Shown in pieces: positions 56,148-64,000 of a DNA stretch of 64,000 bases (the first letter of the stretch is position 1; each line of letters starts with the position of its first letter). The DNA lies in contig NZ_CP077094.1 in the NCBI RefSeq assembly GCF_014269025.2, forward strand, positions 3,472,001-3,536,000, read 5' to 3'. The stretch is from Pseudomonas promysalinigenes. Its GTDB lineage: Bacteria; Pseudomonadota; Gammaproteobacteria; Pseudomonadales; Pseudomonadaceae. The position numbers and the translations under genes are program-made. The notes beneath the pieces are model-generated. The model had not been told where the DNA came from and searched no databases. It worked only from the letters and a program-made list of their open reading frames with translations.

Positions 56148-56163
56148 AGCAAGGGTTGTGCCA
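56148..56163 (-). promoter_or_regulatory. sigma54 promoter of flgB operon
   Basis: The minus strand reads TGGCACAACCCTTGCT, nearly perfect consensus, about 50 bases before the flgB ATG. Confidence 0.88.
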
Positions 56164-56223
56164 AAGACCTCAAACTGCGCAAACACTGGGCTGCGGTGTA
56201 TTCAGCTGCTGGCCCGATGCCAG

Positions 56224-56289
56224 AAAAGCGGCAAAGTGCTTCCGCTTGGCGAGGGAAAAGCGGCAATTGAGGGGTGGCAAAAGCGGCAA
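56224..56289. repeat. Three AAAAGCGGCAA repeats upstream of flgB (possible enhancer sites)
   Basis: Identical 11-base copies start at 56224, 56256 and 56279, so the spacings are 32 and 23 bases, close to three and two helical turns. They lie about 60-140 bases upstream of the -24 element, where enhancer-binding proteins act. Confidence 0.6.
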
Positions 56290-56297
56290 ATCAAAAA

Positions 56298-56309
56298 TTT
56301 GACGTCAAA
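56298..56309. promoter_or_regulatory. 12-base palindrome TTTGACGTCAAA
   Basis: A perfect palindrome beyond the three repeats. It loosely resembles FleQ box half-sites (GTCA/TGAC) but lacks the usual central spacing. Confidence 0.35.
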
Positions 56310-56362
56310 CCGCAACGCCACGATTCGCGGGTTGAACCGCGAGAGGGCAGGCATGGGCAAAT

Positions 56363-56391
56363 AAAAAAAGCCGGCAATTTGCATTGCCGGC
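56363..56391 (-). terminator. Terminator after cheR
   Basis: GCCGGCAAT and ATTGCCGGC form a perfect 9-bp stem with a 4-base loop, followed on the minus strand by seven T. Confidence 0.93.
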
Positions 56392-56399
56392 CATCGCAC

Positions 56400-57227
56400 T
56401 CACTTGGCCTGGTAGATGATACCGGGGCTGCACTGGACCATCTGGTAATGGTCTGGCAACCCGTTCAGCGCCTCCGAGGCACCTAGGAATAGATACCCCC
56501 CAGGCTTTAGGGTGCTGTGGATGCGCATCAGGATGTCCTTCTTCACCTGCGCCGAGAAGTAGATCAGCACATTACGACAGAACACGATATCGAACTTGCC
56601 CAGGCTCGCGTAACTGTCGAGCAGGTTGAAAGCGCGGAACTCGACTCGGCTACGGATGGCCGGCTTGACCGCCCACCGGCCGGGCCCTTTAGTGTCGAAA
56701 TAACGCTGCAAGCGCTCCTGGGACAACCCACGAGCGATTGCCAGGCTATCGTACTCACCGCTTTTGCAATTGGTCAGCATCGAACCGGAAAGGTCGGTGG
56801 CGACAACCTGCGCCCCCATCTTCAACTGGCCAAGGTTACTGCGCTCGAATTCGTCGATCGCCATCGAGATCGAATACGGCTCCTGCCCCGACGAACAGGC
56901 CGCCGACCACATGCGCAGACGCTGGCCGGGGTTGTTCTTGATGAACTCGGGTATGACCTTGTTCTTCAGCACTTCGAACGGGTAGGTATCGCGAAACCAC
57001 AGGGTCTCGTTGGTGGTCATCGCATCCACCACCTGCTCACGCAGGCCGCCGCGCGGCTGGGTCTGAATGCGCTGCACCAGCTCGCCGAGGCTCTTGATAC
57101 CCTGTTGCTCCATCAGCTTGTTGAGACGGCTGGAAACCAGGTACTGCTTATTCTCCCCCAGCAGGATGCCACAGGCTTTTTCCAGGAATACCCTGAACTG
57201 TTCGAATTCCAAATTACCCGTAGACAC
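56400..57227 (-). CDS. cheR: CheR chemotaxis methyltransferase
   Basis: CheR (275 residues) methylates glutamates of chemoreceptors. The start is GTG, with AGAGG upstream. The all-alpha N-terminal domain ends at TTNETLWFRD (71-80), and the SAM domain has SAACSSGQEPYSI (108-120) and FDIVFCRNVLIYFSAQ. The position after cheV matches the cheV-cheR pair near flgA in other Pseudomonas. Confidence 0.95.
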   Translation of the reverse strand: MSTGNLEFEQFRVFLEKACGILLGENKQYLVSSRLNKLMEQQGIKSLGELVQRIQTQPRGGLREQVVDAMTTNETLWFRDTYPFEVLKNKVIPEFIKNNPGQRLRMWSAACSSGQEPYSISMAIDEFERSNLGQLKMGAQVVATDLSGSMLTNCKSGEYDSLAIARGLSQERLQRYFDTKGPGRWAVKPAIRSRVEFRAFNLLDSYASLGKFDIVFCRNVLIYFSAQVKKDILMRIHSTLKPGGYLFLGASEALNGLPDHYQMVQCSPGIIYQAK

Positions 57228-57278
57228 TACTGCCGCCTCTTTTCAATCACTGGTGCCGGGGGGCTGCCCCCGGCTGCT

Positions 57279-58208
57279 TCAATGCGTTGCCTTGATTCGG
57301 TCGACCACGCGCTGGGCCAGGTCATCCGGCCTGAATTTGGCGAGGAAATCATCGGCACCGACTTTCTTGACCATCGCCTGGTTGAATACCCCGGACAGCG
57401 AAGTATGCAGGCAGATGTGCAATTTTTGCATACGCGGATCGCTACGGATCTCTGCGGTAAGCGTATAGCCGTCCATTTCCGGCATTTCAATGTCGGAAAT
57501 CATCATCAGAAACTCTTCTTCCGGCCGCTTGCCCTCCTCCACCAGCTTGCGCAGGTAATCCAGGGCCTGACGACCATCGTTGAGTGCAACCACCTCCACC
57601 CCCACCGTCTGCAGGCAGCGGCTGACCTGCTTGCGCGCCACCGACGAATCGTCGACGGTAAGCACGCGCAACAAAGTGGCCTTGTCCTGCACCTCGGCAT
57701 CGACCACACCGGCAGACACCGATTCGGACGACGGTGCCACCTCGGCCAGCACCTTCTCCACGTCGATGATTTCGACCATGCGGTTGTCGACCCGGGTAAC
57801 GGCCGTCAGGTAATGGTCGCGCCCAGTGCCCTTGGGTGGTGGATGGATCTCTTCCCAGTTCATGTTGACGATACGCTCGACCGAATGAACCAGAAACCCT
57901 TGGGTCTTGGTGTTGTACTCGGTGATGATCACGAAACTGTTGCGCGTGTCTTCCTGCAAGCCTGGCAAGCCGGTCGCCATCGACAAATCGAGGATCGGGA
58001 TGGTCGCCCCGCGAATGTTGGCCACACCTCGCACAACTCGGTGAGACTTGGGCAACAGGGTCAGCTCAGGGCATTGCAGCACCTCGCGGACCTTGAACAC
58101 GTTGATGCCGTAAAGCTGCGCTCCATTGAGACGGAACAGCAGCAATTCCAGGCGATTCTGCCCAACCAGCTGCGTACGCTGGTTGACTGAATCCATTACC
58201 CCCGCCAT
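57279..58208 (-). CDS. cheV: CheV, CheW-receiver chemotaxis coupling protein
   Basis: CheV (309 residues) couples receptors to CheA. The start MAGVMDSVNQRTQLVGQ follows AAGGAG; the longer frame (39 extra codons) runs into the promoter region. The CheW domain (15-160) contains VFKVREVLQC and VRGVANIRGATIPILDL. The receiver (181-305) has Asp239 in MISDIEMPEMDG. It is divergent from flgA. Confidence 0.95.
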   Translation of the reverse strand: MAGVMDSVNQRTQLVGQNRLELLLFRLNGAQLYGINVFKVREVLQCPELTLLPKSHRVVRGVANIRGATIPILDLSMATGLPGLQEDTRNSFVIITEYNTKTQGFLVHSVERIVNMNWEEIHPPPKGTGRDHYLTAVTRVDNRMVEIIDVEKVLAEVAPSSESVSAGVVDAEVQDKATLLRVLTVDDSSVARKQVSRCLQTVGVEVVALNDGRQALDYLRKLVEEGKRPEEEFLMMISDIEMPEMDGYTLTAEIRSDPRMQKLHICLHTSLSGVFNQAMVKKVGADDFLAKFRPDDLAQRVVDRIKATH

Positions 58209-58228
58209 GCCTGACTCCTTATGCTTTC

Positions 58229-58244
58229 TGCCTTTTTGGTGCCA
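58229..58244 (-). promoter_or_regulatory. Possible sigma54 promoter of cheV
   Basis: The minus strand reads TGGCACCAAAAAGGCA. GG and GC are ten bases apart and the -24 half is perfect, but the -12 half is AGGCA instead of TTGCA. A start here leaves a leader of about 10 bases that still includes GGAG. Confidence 0.45.
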
Positions 58245-58258
58245 CTTGCTCAGCAAGT

Positions 58259-58274
58259 CGGCACGGGCTTTGCT
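58259..58274 (+). promoter_or_regulatory. sigma54 promoter of flgA
   Basis: The plus strand reads CGGCACGGGCTTTGCT, with GG-N10-GC spacing. The predicted start is near 58285, only about 2 bases before the flgA ATG. Confidence 0.7.
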
Positions 58275-58286
58275 TTTTTGAGCGTC

Positions 58287-59039
58287 ATGTACACGAAAAC
58301 GACAAATTTCCGACGACTGACGCACCTGCTGAGCGGCTTGCTCGCCACGCTATGCCTGCTGGCACCTGGCGCTCGCACACTGGCGGACGCGGTTACCTTG
58401 CCTGAACAGCTTATCGGTGTCACCCAAGGGTTTCTTGAATTCAGTGTCGAGGACTATCTGGCGACCACGCAAACCCCAGGGCGCTACGAAATTCAGGTCA
58501 ACCCGCTCGACCCGCGCCTACGCATGCCCCTGTGCAGTCAGCAACTGGACGCGTCGCTGGAAAGCCCTGCACAACCGCTGGGGCGGGTGACCGTGCGGGT
58601 GCGCTGCAACGGCAGCGCGCCCTGGACCATCTTCGTACCGGCAACGGTGAAGCTATTTCGCGAGGTGGTGGTGGTCACTCGGCCACTCAAACGTGACAAC
58701 GTGGTCGGCGAGAACGATGTCGCGTTGCGCGAGCGCGATGTCGGCACGCTGAACCAGGGTTTTCTCACCGAACTGGATCAGGCGGTGGGCATGAAAATGC
58801 TACGCCCCACAGTGCTCGACCAGGTACTCACGCCGCAGCACCTTGAACAGGCTGAGGTGGTGCGCAAGGGCGATCATGTCGTGATTACCGCGCGCAGTGG
58901 CTCGCTGAGCGTGCGCATGCCCGGCGAAGCGCTGGCCAAAGGTGGTGAAGGCGAGCAGATCCGCGTGCGCAACCTCAATTCGCAGCGGGTGGTCAAAGCC
59001 CGGGTGACCGGCCCAGGCCACGTCGAGGTCGCCATGTAG
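58287..59039 (+). CDS. flgA: FlgA, P-ring assembly chaperone
   Basis: FlgA helps assemble the P-ring in the periplasm. The ATG at 58287 gives 250 residues starting MYTKTTNFRRLTHLLSGLLA, with a signal peptide ending near residue 35 (LADA). The longer frame adds 22 codons that would include the promoter. The C-terminal SAF domain (VLTPQHLEQAEVVRKGDHVV and ARVTGPGHVEVAM) is typical. The ribosome site is weak. Confidence 0.92.
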   Translation: MYTKTTNFRRLTHLLSGLLATLCLLAPGARTLADAVTLPEQLIGVTQGFLEFSVEDYLATTQTPGRYEIQVNPLDPRLRMPLCSQQLDASLESPAQPLGRVTVRVRCNGSAPWTIFVPATVKLFREVVVVTRPLKRDNVVGENDVALRERDVGTLNQGFLTELDQAVGMKMLRPTVLDQVLTPQHLEQAEVVRKGDHVVITARSGSLSVRMPGEALAKGGEGEQIRVRNLNSQRVVKARVTGPGHVEVAM

Positions 59040-59126
59040 ATTACGCTGGCAGTGCGCTGCGGCTTTTCCTAAACTGTGCGCAAACGGGTTCGCGGGCTTG
59101 CTGACAGGCGGCTACGCATTAATGCC

Positions 59127-59153
59127 TAAAGTTTATTTCGGGTTGGCCGAAAA
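59127..59153 (+). promoter_or_regulatory. sigma28 (FliA) promoter of flgM
   Basis: TAAAG, 14 bases, then GCCGAAAA (consensus GCCGATAA), about 37 bases upstream of the flgM ATG. FlgM is the anti-FliA factor, so this forms a feedback loop. Confidence 0.85.
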
Positions 59154-59189
59154 CAAGGCAAGCGTCCAAATACCCAGAGGTTTGCGATC

Positions 59190-59504
59190 ATGGCCATCGA
59201 CTTAAGTCGTTTGAACAACTCTCCGTCCATCACGGGTGGCGTTCGTGGCAACGCCACGTCCGGCAACGCCGAAAAAACCGGCGAAGCCAAAGAAGCGCCC
59301 AAAGGCGCCAGCGCCAGCGGAGAAGCGGTACACCTCAGCCAAGAGGCCCAGCAGTTGCAACAGGTCAGCGACAAGCTGCGCGACCAGCCCGTCGTCAACA
59401 GTGCCCGCGTGGCGCAGTTGAAGCAGGCCATCGCAGACGGCAGCTACCAGGTCGACGCCGGCCGTGTCGCCAGCAAACTGCTCGATTTCGAAGCCCAGCG
59501 CTGA
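59190..59504 (+). CDS. flgM: FlgM, anti-sigma28 factor
   Basis: FlgM (104 residues) binds FliA until it is exported through the finished hook. The N-terminal half is disordered (Gly/Ala/Lys/Glu-rich), and the C-terminal sigma-binding helices are present ([20 protein letters not shown] and [14 protein letters not shown]). In P. aeruginosa it also binds HsbA, encoded at 13629-13934 here. Confidence 0.95.
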   Translation: MAIDLSRLNNSPSITGGVRGNATSGNAEKTGEAKEAPKGASASGEAVHLSQEAQQLQQVSDKLRDQPVVNSARVAQLKQAIADGSYQVDAGRVASKLLDFEAQR

Positions 59505-59555
59505 CCGTTCGTCGCGCTGACTTCACGGACGCTATGTAAAGCCAAAGAGTTAGCC

Positions 59556-60023
59556 ATGCACGACATCACTTTGCTGCAACTGATCGAAGACGACATCGCA
59601 CCGACCCAGGAACTGCTCGACCTGCTCCAGCAGGAGTCGATCGCCCTGCACGGCCGCGACATGGCTCCGCTGGAGGGTATCCTGGCGCGCAAGCAGTCGC
59701 TGATCGTTCTGCTCGAGCAGCAAGGCATGCGTCGCAACAACCTGCTCACCAGCCTTGGCCTTAGTGCCAACCGTGCCGGTGTGCAGGCACTGGCCGCTCA
59801 GTCGGACAACGGCGAGCTGATCATGCAGCAGCTCGAAGTGCTGAACCAGTTGATGACGGCGTGCCAGAAGGTCAACGAGACCAACGGCCGGATGATTCAA
59901 GTGCAACAACACGTCACGGCCAACCAGATCAATATCCTTCAGGGCGGTGAAGCGCCATCGCTCTACGACAGCCGTGGCACCACCTCCCCACTAGCCAAGC
60001 CCCGGGCGCTCAGCCAGGTGTGA
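59556..60023 (+). CDS. flgN: FlgN, hook-associated protein chaperone
   Basis: FlgN (155 residues) escorts FlgK and FlgL. The protein is almost wholly helical (LLQLIEDDIAPTQELLDLLQ) with a disordered tail. AAAGAG precedes the ATG. It lies 51 bases after flgM, as in other Pseudomonas flgMN pairs. Confidence 0.92.
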   Translation: MHDITLLQLIEDDIAPTQELLDLLQQESIALHGRDMAPLEGILARKQSLIVLLEQQGMRRNNLLTSLGLSANRAGVQALAAQSDNGELIMQQLEVLNQLMTACQKVNETNGRMIQVQQHVTANQINILQGGEAPSLYDSRGTTSPLAKPRALSQV

Positions 60024-60103
60024 TTATTTCTATCAAGGCACGGAACATACTGGCAAAATGCCGTTACTTGCGTGTGTCGTTTTTGCCTGGAGATTGATAA
60101 CCC

Positions 60104-60847
60104 GTGTTCAATGAAGCCGATGCCCCGCAACCGCCAAAGGTGCTGAACACGCCCTTGGAGATCGCGGCCAACCTGCGCCTACTACAAGAAAGCCACGATC
60201 CGCTGATCATCACCTTCCACGAGCGCAGCCAGCGGTTCCAGAGTTACGTGGTGCACGTAGACCGTGACAGCAATGCGCTGGCCCTGGATGAAATGATTCC
60301 GCGCGATGGCGAAAAATTCATCGAGAACGGCGAAGCGTTCCGCATCGAAGGCTTCCACGACGGTGTGCGCATCGCCTGGGAATGCGACCAGCAGTTGAAA
60401 ATCAGTGAGGTCGATGGTCATCGCTGCTACCGCGGTGCGATGCCCGAAGAAATGACCTACCACCAGCGCCGCAACGCATTCCGTGCAGCGCTCAAGCTGT
60501 CGCAGTTGGTCGACATCATTCTCGATGGCAGCTACCTCAAGGGTAACGGTGCCTTGCGCGGCAAGCTGCTGGATATTTCGGCCACCGGCTGCAAGCTGCG
60601 CTTCGACGGTAACGTCGAGGACCGCCTGCAACTGGGCCAAGTGTACGAACGCTTCAAGGCCAGCAACCCGCTAGGCCTGGTTGATACCATGGTGGAACTG
60701 CGCCATCTGCACTTCGAAGAGCGGATCAACACCACCTTTGCTGGCGTGCGCTTTCATAACCTCACAGGTCAAGCCCAGCGCAAGGTCGAAAGTTTCGTCT
60801 ACCAGTTACAGCGTGAGGCTCGGCGTTTCGATAAAGACGATTATTGA
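60104..60847 (+). CDS. flgZ: FlgZ, YcgR-type PilZ flagellar brake protein
   Basis: FlgZ (247 residues) slows swimming when c-di-GMP is high. The N-terminal YcgR domain is followed by a PilZ domain with the ligand motifs RRNAFR (122-127) and DISATG (157-162). The start is GTG at 60104 with TGGAG upstream. It follows flgN by 80 bases and ends at a clear terminator. Confidence 0.94.
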   Translation: MFNEADAPQPPKVLNTPLEIAANLRLLQESHDPLIITFHERSQRFQSYVVHVDRDSNALALDEMIPRDGEKFIENGEAFRIEGFHDGVRIAWECDQQLKISEVDGHRCYRGAMPEEMTYHQRRNAFRAALKLSQLVDIILDGSYLKGNGALRGKLLDISATGCKLRFDGNVEDRLQLGQVYERFKASNPLGLVDTMVELRHLHFEERINTTFAGVRFHNLTGQAQRKVESFVYQLQREARRFDKDDY

Positions 60848-60865
60848 ACCGAGCCGCACTCGCCG

Positions 60866-60896
60866 AACGCCACCCACCGGGTGGCGTTTTCGTTTG
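60866..60896 (+). terminator. Terminator after flgZ
   Basis: CGCCACCC and GGGTGGCG pair with a 3-base loop and are followed by TTTTCGTTT. Confidence 0.88.
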
Positions 60897-60994
60897 CCGA
60901 TTGGCGTAGGGTTTCCCCATTACGCGTGATTGACCGACTTCCTACTGTAGAGCGCCCTAAGCCTGCAACAGGCGCATCAGGAACGAGGCCTAGC

Positions 60995-61567
60995 ATGATT
61001 CAATCGACATTCACCGCTGAACTGCATTGCCACTATGGCCGTATCGGGGTAGTTGAAACCCCCATCTGGGTGCACCCAACGCTCTCTTTGGACGTCGATG
61101 GCTGGCTGTGCACAGAGCACCACTTGCGGGGCACCTCCAGCTTCAAGCCCATACGCTTCGAGTTCGCCTTCGTGGAAAAAGGACGTAACCGCATCTACTA
61201 CAAGATCAAATGCGACACTTCCTGGGAGTACCAAGACGCAAGGCTCGCCAAAAACGGCAATGGCTGGCTGGGCCTTTACGGCACTCACGTGTTGGGCAGG
61301 TTATTGGACTTGCCCCACGATCTGTTTTCGCAGTCGCGCAACAAATGGAAGATCGAATTGCTGCAACCCTGGGACGGTGATGTGGCAAGCGCCGAGCATA
61401 TCGATTTCCACCTGCGCGACTTGCAGGGCCACAGGGTGTCAGTTGTGCCCTATAGGCACGTCAGCAACAAGGACAGTGACAATCTGCGTTTGTGGTTTCT
61501 CAATGCCGGCGACAAACAGGGCGAAGTGCTGACGCTGCAGCTGCGCAATATAGAGCTCAAGCACTAG
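60995..61567 (+). CDS. Protein of unknown function (190 residues)
   Basis: The ATG at 60995 follows GAGG and gives MIQSTFTAELHCHYGRIGVV. The frame extends 38 codons upstream but that part overlaps the flgZ terminator. There is no signal peptide or membrane segment. The sequence is rich in aromatic residues and short beta-like stretches (FEFAFVEKGRNRIYYKIKC). I recognise no family. It is separated from flgZ by a terminator, so it is probably its own unit, and a link with motility is not shown. Confidence 0.75.
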   Translation: MIQSTFTAELHCHYGRIGVVETPIWVHPTLSLDVDGWLCTEHHLRGTSSFKPIRFEFAFVEKGRNRIYYKIKCDTSWEYQDARLAKNGNGWLGLYGTHVLGRLLDLPHDLFSQSRNKWKIELLQPWDGDVASAEHIDFHLRDLQGHRVSVVPYRHVSNKDSDNLRLWFLNAGDKQGEVLTLQLRNIELKH

Positions 61568-61578
61568 TGACCTTGCCG

Positions 61579-61615
61579 CCTGCCAGCAATCAGGCACGGG
61601 GCCTGCTTGCTGGCA
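61579..61615. terminator. Long stem-loop between convergent genes
   Basis: CTGCCAGCAATCAGGC and GCCTGCTTGCTGGCAG pair with one mismatch around a 5-base loop, between the converging ends of the unknown gene and the MFS gene. No long T-run follows. Confidence 0.65.
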
Positions 61616-61621
61616 GTTCGA

Positions 61622-62956
61622 TTACAATGGCCGCTCGACGTGCCCCGGCGCCGCTTCTACCCCCGCCTTTTCCTCTTCTTCGGTATCCTCAGCCGCAACT
61701 GGGGTCTGCATCACGTCCTGTACGGTCTGCTCATCCACACGGGGGTCAAGGGCCGCCGACAGTGGCGAGCCGGCCGCTGGCATGGCCACGTGCCCCAGTG
61801 GAGCATCCTGCACCTGGTGCAGCCCGGTAACGGCTTTTGGCCGGATGCGCCAGACCAGCACCAGGGCGAAGAATGCGAAGAATGCGTAGAGCATCTGCGC
61901 CCCGAATACTTTCATCAGAACACCCGCCGCCAAGGGCCCGATACAGGCACCCACGCCATAGGTGACCAGCAGCATGGCCGTCAACGAAACCCGCCGCTCG
62001 CTCTCGACATGGTCATTGGAGAACGCCACCGCCAGCGGGTACAGGCAAAATTGCAGGAGGGAAATCACGAAGCCAATGCCGAACAGCACCTCAAGCGGCA
62101 CGCTGGGCAACAGCGCGAGCGGCGCCGACGCCACTGCCAAACCCACTGCGACGCTACGAATCAGCACAGCACGGTCATACCGGTCGGACAGCCAGCCAAG
62201 CGGCCACTGCACCAGCAGCCCGGCAAAGATGCAGCAACCCATGAACAGACCAATCTGTTCGGTCGACATGCCTTGACTGGACGCGTACAGCGGCGCCAAG
62301 CCATAGAACGAGCCGACGATCAGGCCCGAACCCAGTACCGTACTGAGCGACTGCGGTACCCGCTTGATGAAGAACTTTGGTTCCATCGGTGCCGGGCGCA
62401 GCGGCGCTGGGTGGATGCGCCGGGTCATCGCTACCGGCACCAGGCACAAGGCGAAGCACATGGCTACCAGCATCAGCAGCTCAGGGCCAAGTTGCGGGTG
62501 TACCACCAGAATCAGCTGGCCAAGCACAAGGCCAAGGTAGGAGGCGATCATGTAGCCGCTGAACACCGCACCCCGATGCTTGGCGTCGGCCTGCTCATTG
62601 AGCCAGCTTTCGATGACCATGTACTGGCACATCATGCCCAGGCCGACGATCATCCTCAGCCCGACCCATACCGGCAGCCAGCTGGTCAGGCCATGGCCGA
62701 GCACCGCCGCACCGACGATGCCGGCGCACGTGGCATAGGCTCGAATGTGCCCAACCCTACCGATAAGCCGGTGGCCGACCTTGCCGCCTACCGCCAGACC
62801 AAAGTAGTTGGCTGCCATCAACGCACCTACCCACAGGCTATCGACATGCTCGGCCGCCAGGCGCAGCGCCAGGTAAGTGCTCAGCAGGCCGGAGCCGATC
62901 AGCATCATCAAGGCGGCAAAATACAGCGACTGAAAGGGCTTCCAGATGTTTCGCAT
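61622..62956 (-). CDS. MFS transporter
   Basis: A 444-residue major facilitator with about 12 hydrophobic segments. Family features include GALMAANYFGLAVGGKVGHR near the start and VQWPLGWLSDRYDRAVLIRS after the central loop. A charged C-terminal tail of about 65 residues (PVAAEDTEEEEKAGVEAAP) is unusual. The substrate cannot be named. It lies outside the flagellar unit. Confidence 0.88.
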   Translation of the reverse strand: MRNIWKPFQSLYFAALMMLIGSGLLSTYLALRLAAEHVDSLWVGALMAANYFGLAVGGKVGHRLIGRVGHIRAYATCAGIVGAAVLGHGLTSWLPVWVGLRMIVGLGMMCQYMVIESWLNEQADAKHRGAVFSGYMIASYLGLVLGQLILVVHPQLGPELLMLVAMCFALCLVPVAMTRRIHPAPLRPAPMEPKFFIKRVPQSLSTVLGSGLIVGSFYGLAPLYASSQGMSTEQIGLFMGCCIFAGLLVQWPLGWLSDRYDRAVLIRSVAVGLAVASAPLALLPSVPLEVLFGIGFVISLLQFCLYPLAVAFSNDHVESERRVSLTAMLLVTYGVGACIGPLAAGVLMKVFGAQMLYAFFAFFALVLVWRIRPKAVTGLHQVQDAPLGHVAMPAAGSPLSAALDPRVDEQTVQDVMQTPVAAEDTEEEEKAGVEAAPGHVERPL

Positions 62957-63085
62957 ACGTCCCGTCGAACTCCCTGGTCAGGTGGCGTTGGCTTGCCGCA
63001 AGCATAAAAGCAAAACGGCCGTAATGCAGTCCTGCGCCAGCCAAATCGGCTGACAGCGGCGCGGCCAGTGCCAAGGGTGTCGCGC

Positions 63086-64000
63086 TCAGGCCTGTGCGGC
63101 CAGCACGCGTCGCTCCCATGGCGTGATTTCGTTGAAGAAGTCCGTAAGTTCAAGGGTCTTGCTCGCAACGTAGCCTTCGATGAACTCATTGCCGAACAGT
63201 TCCCGGGCCAACGCACTGCGCTTGAGGCGCTCCAGTGCTGCATGCAAGGTGCAAGGCAGACTCAAGTGCTCCGGCACCTGGAACTCGCCCTGGATCGCCG
63301 GGGTGGGCTGCAGGCGCTGTTCGATGCCATGCAGGCCCGCGGCCAAGCTGGCAGCGATGGCCAGGTAGGGGTTGGCGTCGGCGCCCGGCAAGCGGTTTTC
63401 CACCCGTCGCGCCACCGGGGCGCTGGCAGGGATGCGCAGGCCTGCAGCGCGGTTGTCCTCGGACCAGCAGGCATTGTTCGGCGAAGCATAAGGGTGGCAC
63501 AAGCGCTGGTAGGAGTTGACGTTGGGCGCGAACAACGCGGTGAAGTCGGCCATGCACGCCTGCTGGCCACCGATGAAGTGGTAAAACGCCTCGGTCGCCT
63601 CGCCTTTCTGGTCGCTGAATACATTCCGCCCGCTGGCGATCTCCACCAGGCTCTGGTGAATATGCATGGAACTGCCCGGGGTATGTGCCAACGGTTTGGC
63701 CATGCACACCACAGTCAGCCCGTGCTTTAGGGCCACCTCTTTGAGCAGGTGCTTGAACAGGAAGGTCTGGTCGGCCAGCAGCAGCGGGTCGCCGTGCAGC
63801 AAGTTGATCTCGAACTGGCTCACGCCCATTTCATGCATGAAGGTGTCGCGTGGCAGGCCCAGGGCCGCCATGCATTGGTAGACCTCCTGGAAGAATGGGC
63901 GCAGGCCGTTGTTGGAGCTGACGCTGAACGCCGAATGCCCAAGCTCACGGCGGCCGTCCCTGCCAAGCGGGGGCTGGAAGGGCTGCAGCGGGTCGGCGTT
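63086..64000 (-). CDS. Glutamine synthetase family protein, N-terminus cut by window edge
   Basis: The frame is open to the right edge, so the N-terminus is outside the window and about 304 residues are visible. Glutamine synthetase catalytic-domain motifs are clear: HEMGVSQFEINLLHGDPL, GSSMHIHQSLVE, and NRLPGADANPYLAIAASLAA. The last resembles gamma-glutamylpolyamine synthetases (PuuA/SpuI types) more than ammonia-assimilating GlnA. The exact substrate is not certain. Confidence 0.9.
   Translation of the reverse strand, partial: NADPLQPFQPPLGRDGRRELGHSAFSVSSNNGLRPFFQEVYQCMAALGLPRDTFMHEMGVSQFEINLLHGDPLLLADQTFLFKHLLKEVALKHGLTVVCMAKPLAHTPGSSMHIHQSLVEIASGRNVFSDQKGEATEAFYHFIGGQQACMADFTALFAPNVNSYQRLCHPYASPNNACWSEDNRAAGLRIPASAPVARRVENRLPGADANPYLAIAASLAAGLHGIEQRLQPTPAIQGEFQVPEHLSLPCTLHAALERLKRSALARELFGNEFIEGYVASKTLELTDFFNEITPWERRVLAAQA

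Larger units (their letters stand above)
56099..56399. other. cheR-flgB intergenic region
   Basis: This 301-base gap contains the flgB promoter, three 11-base repeats upstream of it, a 12-base palindrome and the cheR terminator. I see no gene. Confidence 0.75.

Noticed and set aside
53861..56149. Plus-strand open frame of 762 codons
   Set aside because: It runs antisense to flgE, flgD, flgC and flgB, has no ribosome site, and its residues (Gly/Val/His/Asp-rich) are typical of the shadow frame of a GC-rich gene.
56517..58190. Plus-strand open frame of 557 codons across cheR and cheV
   Set aside because: Covers two well-supported minus-strand genes and their gap; no ribosome site.
60024..60103. 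Possible sigma28 promoter before flgZ (TCAAG...GGCAAAAT)
   Set aside because: Only about half of the -10 bases match; flgZ is more simply read with flgM and flgN.
1..64000. tRNA, rRNA, CRISPR arrays, insertion sequences, phage genes
   Set aside because: I saw no cloverleaf sequence, no spaced direct repeats of CRISPR type, and no transposase or integrase motif on either strand.

Overview
The window is a Pseudomonas chromosome segment, most likely from the P. putida/P. entomophila side of the genus. Gene order, the 282-residue flagellin, FleQ/FleSR regulators, HptB-HsbR-HsbA inserted between fliK and fliJ, and REP-type repeats all point there. I cannot fix the species from sequence alone. Almost the whole window is the polar flagellum cluster, and most of it is read from the minus strand.

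Layout. Positions 1-11.5 kb hold the flagellar number and site regulators fleN (cut by the window edge) and flhF, the export gate flhA/flhB/fliR/fliQ/fliP/fliO, the switch proteins fliN/fliM, then fliL and fliK. Positions 11.5-14 kb hold the HptB/HsbR/HsbA partner-switching module. Positions 14-20 kb hold fliJ, fliI, fliH, fliG, fliF and fliE. Positions 20-24.6 kb hold the regulators fleR, fleS and fleQ, with a long inverted-repeat element between fleS and fleQ. Positions 24.7-28.4 kb hold fliT, fliS, fliD, flaG and fliC. Positions 28.6-44.4 kb are an accessory island for modifying flagellin: a KAS III enzyme, a 2,015-residue multi-module transferase, a nucleotidyltransferase, a HAD phosphatase, a methyltransferase and two more giant glycosyltransferases. 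Positions 44.4-56.1 kb hold flgL to flgB with one small secreted protein. Positions 56.4-58.2 kb hold cheR and cheV. The plus-strand run flgA, flgM, flgN, flgZ and a gene of unknown function follows. The right end is housekeeping: an MFS transporter and a glutamine synthetase family gene cut by the window edge.

Regulation can be read by eye. Ten -24/-12 (sigma54) promoters with exact GG-N10-GC spacing precede flhA, fliL, fliK, fliE, fleS, flgF, flgB, flgA, probably cheV, and the methyltransferase gene that heads the modification operon. Three sigma28 (FliA) promoters with exact 14-base spacing precede fliC, fliS and flgM. The island is therefore wired into the flagellar hierarchy.

The most interesting content is the island. 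Its gene set resembles both the P. syringae flagellin glycosylation region (two large transferases plus KAS III) and the P. aeruginosa b-type flagellin island (transferase, nucleotidyltransferase, phosphatase, methyltransferase), whose product carries a phosphate-containing modification. The 2,015-residue protein contains a CDP-glycerol-glycerophosphotransferase-like module. I propose that this module, fed by the LicC-like nucleotidyltransferase, makes a phosphodiester-linked decoration on the flagellin glycan. That is inference and needs chemistry to test.
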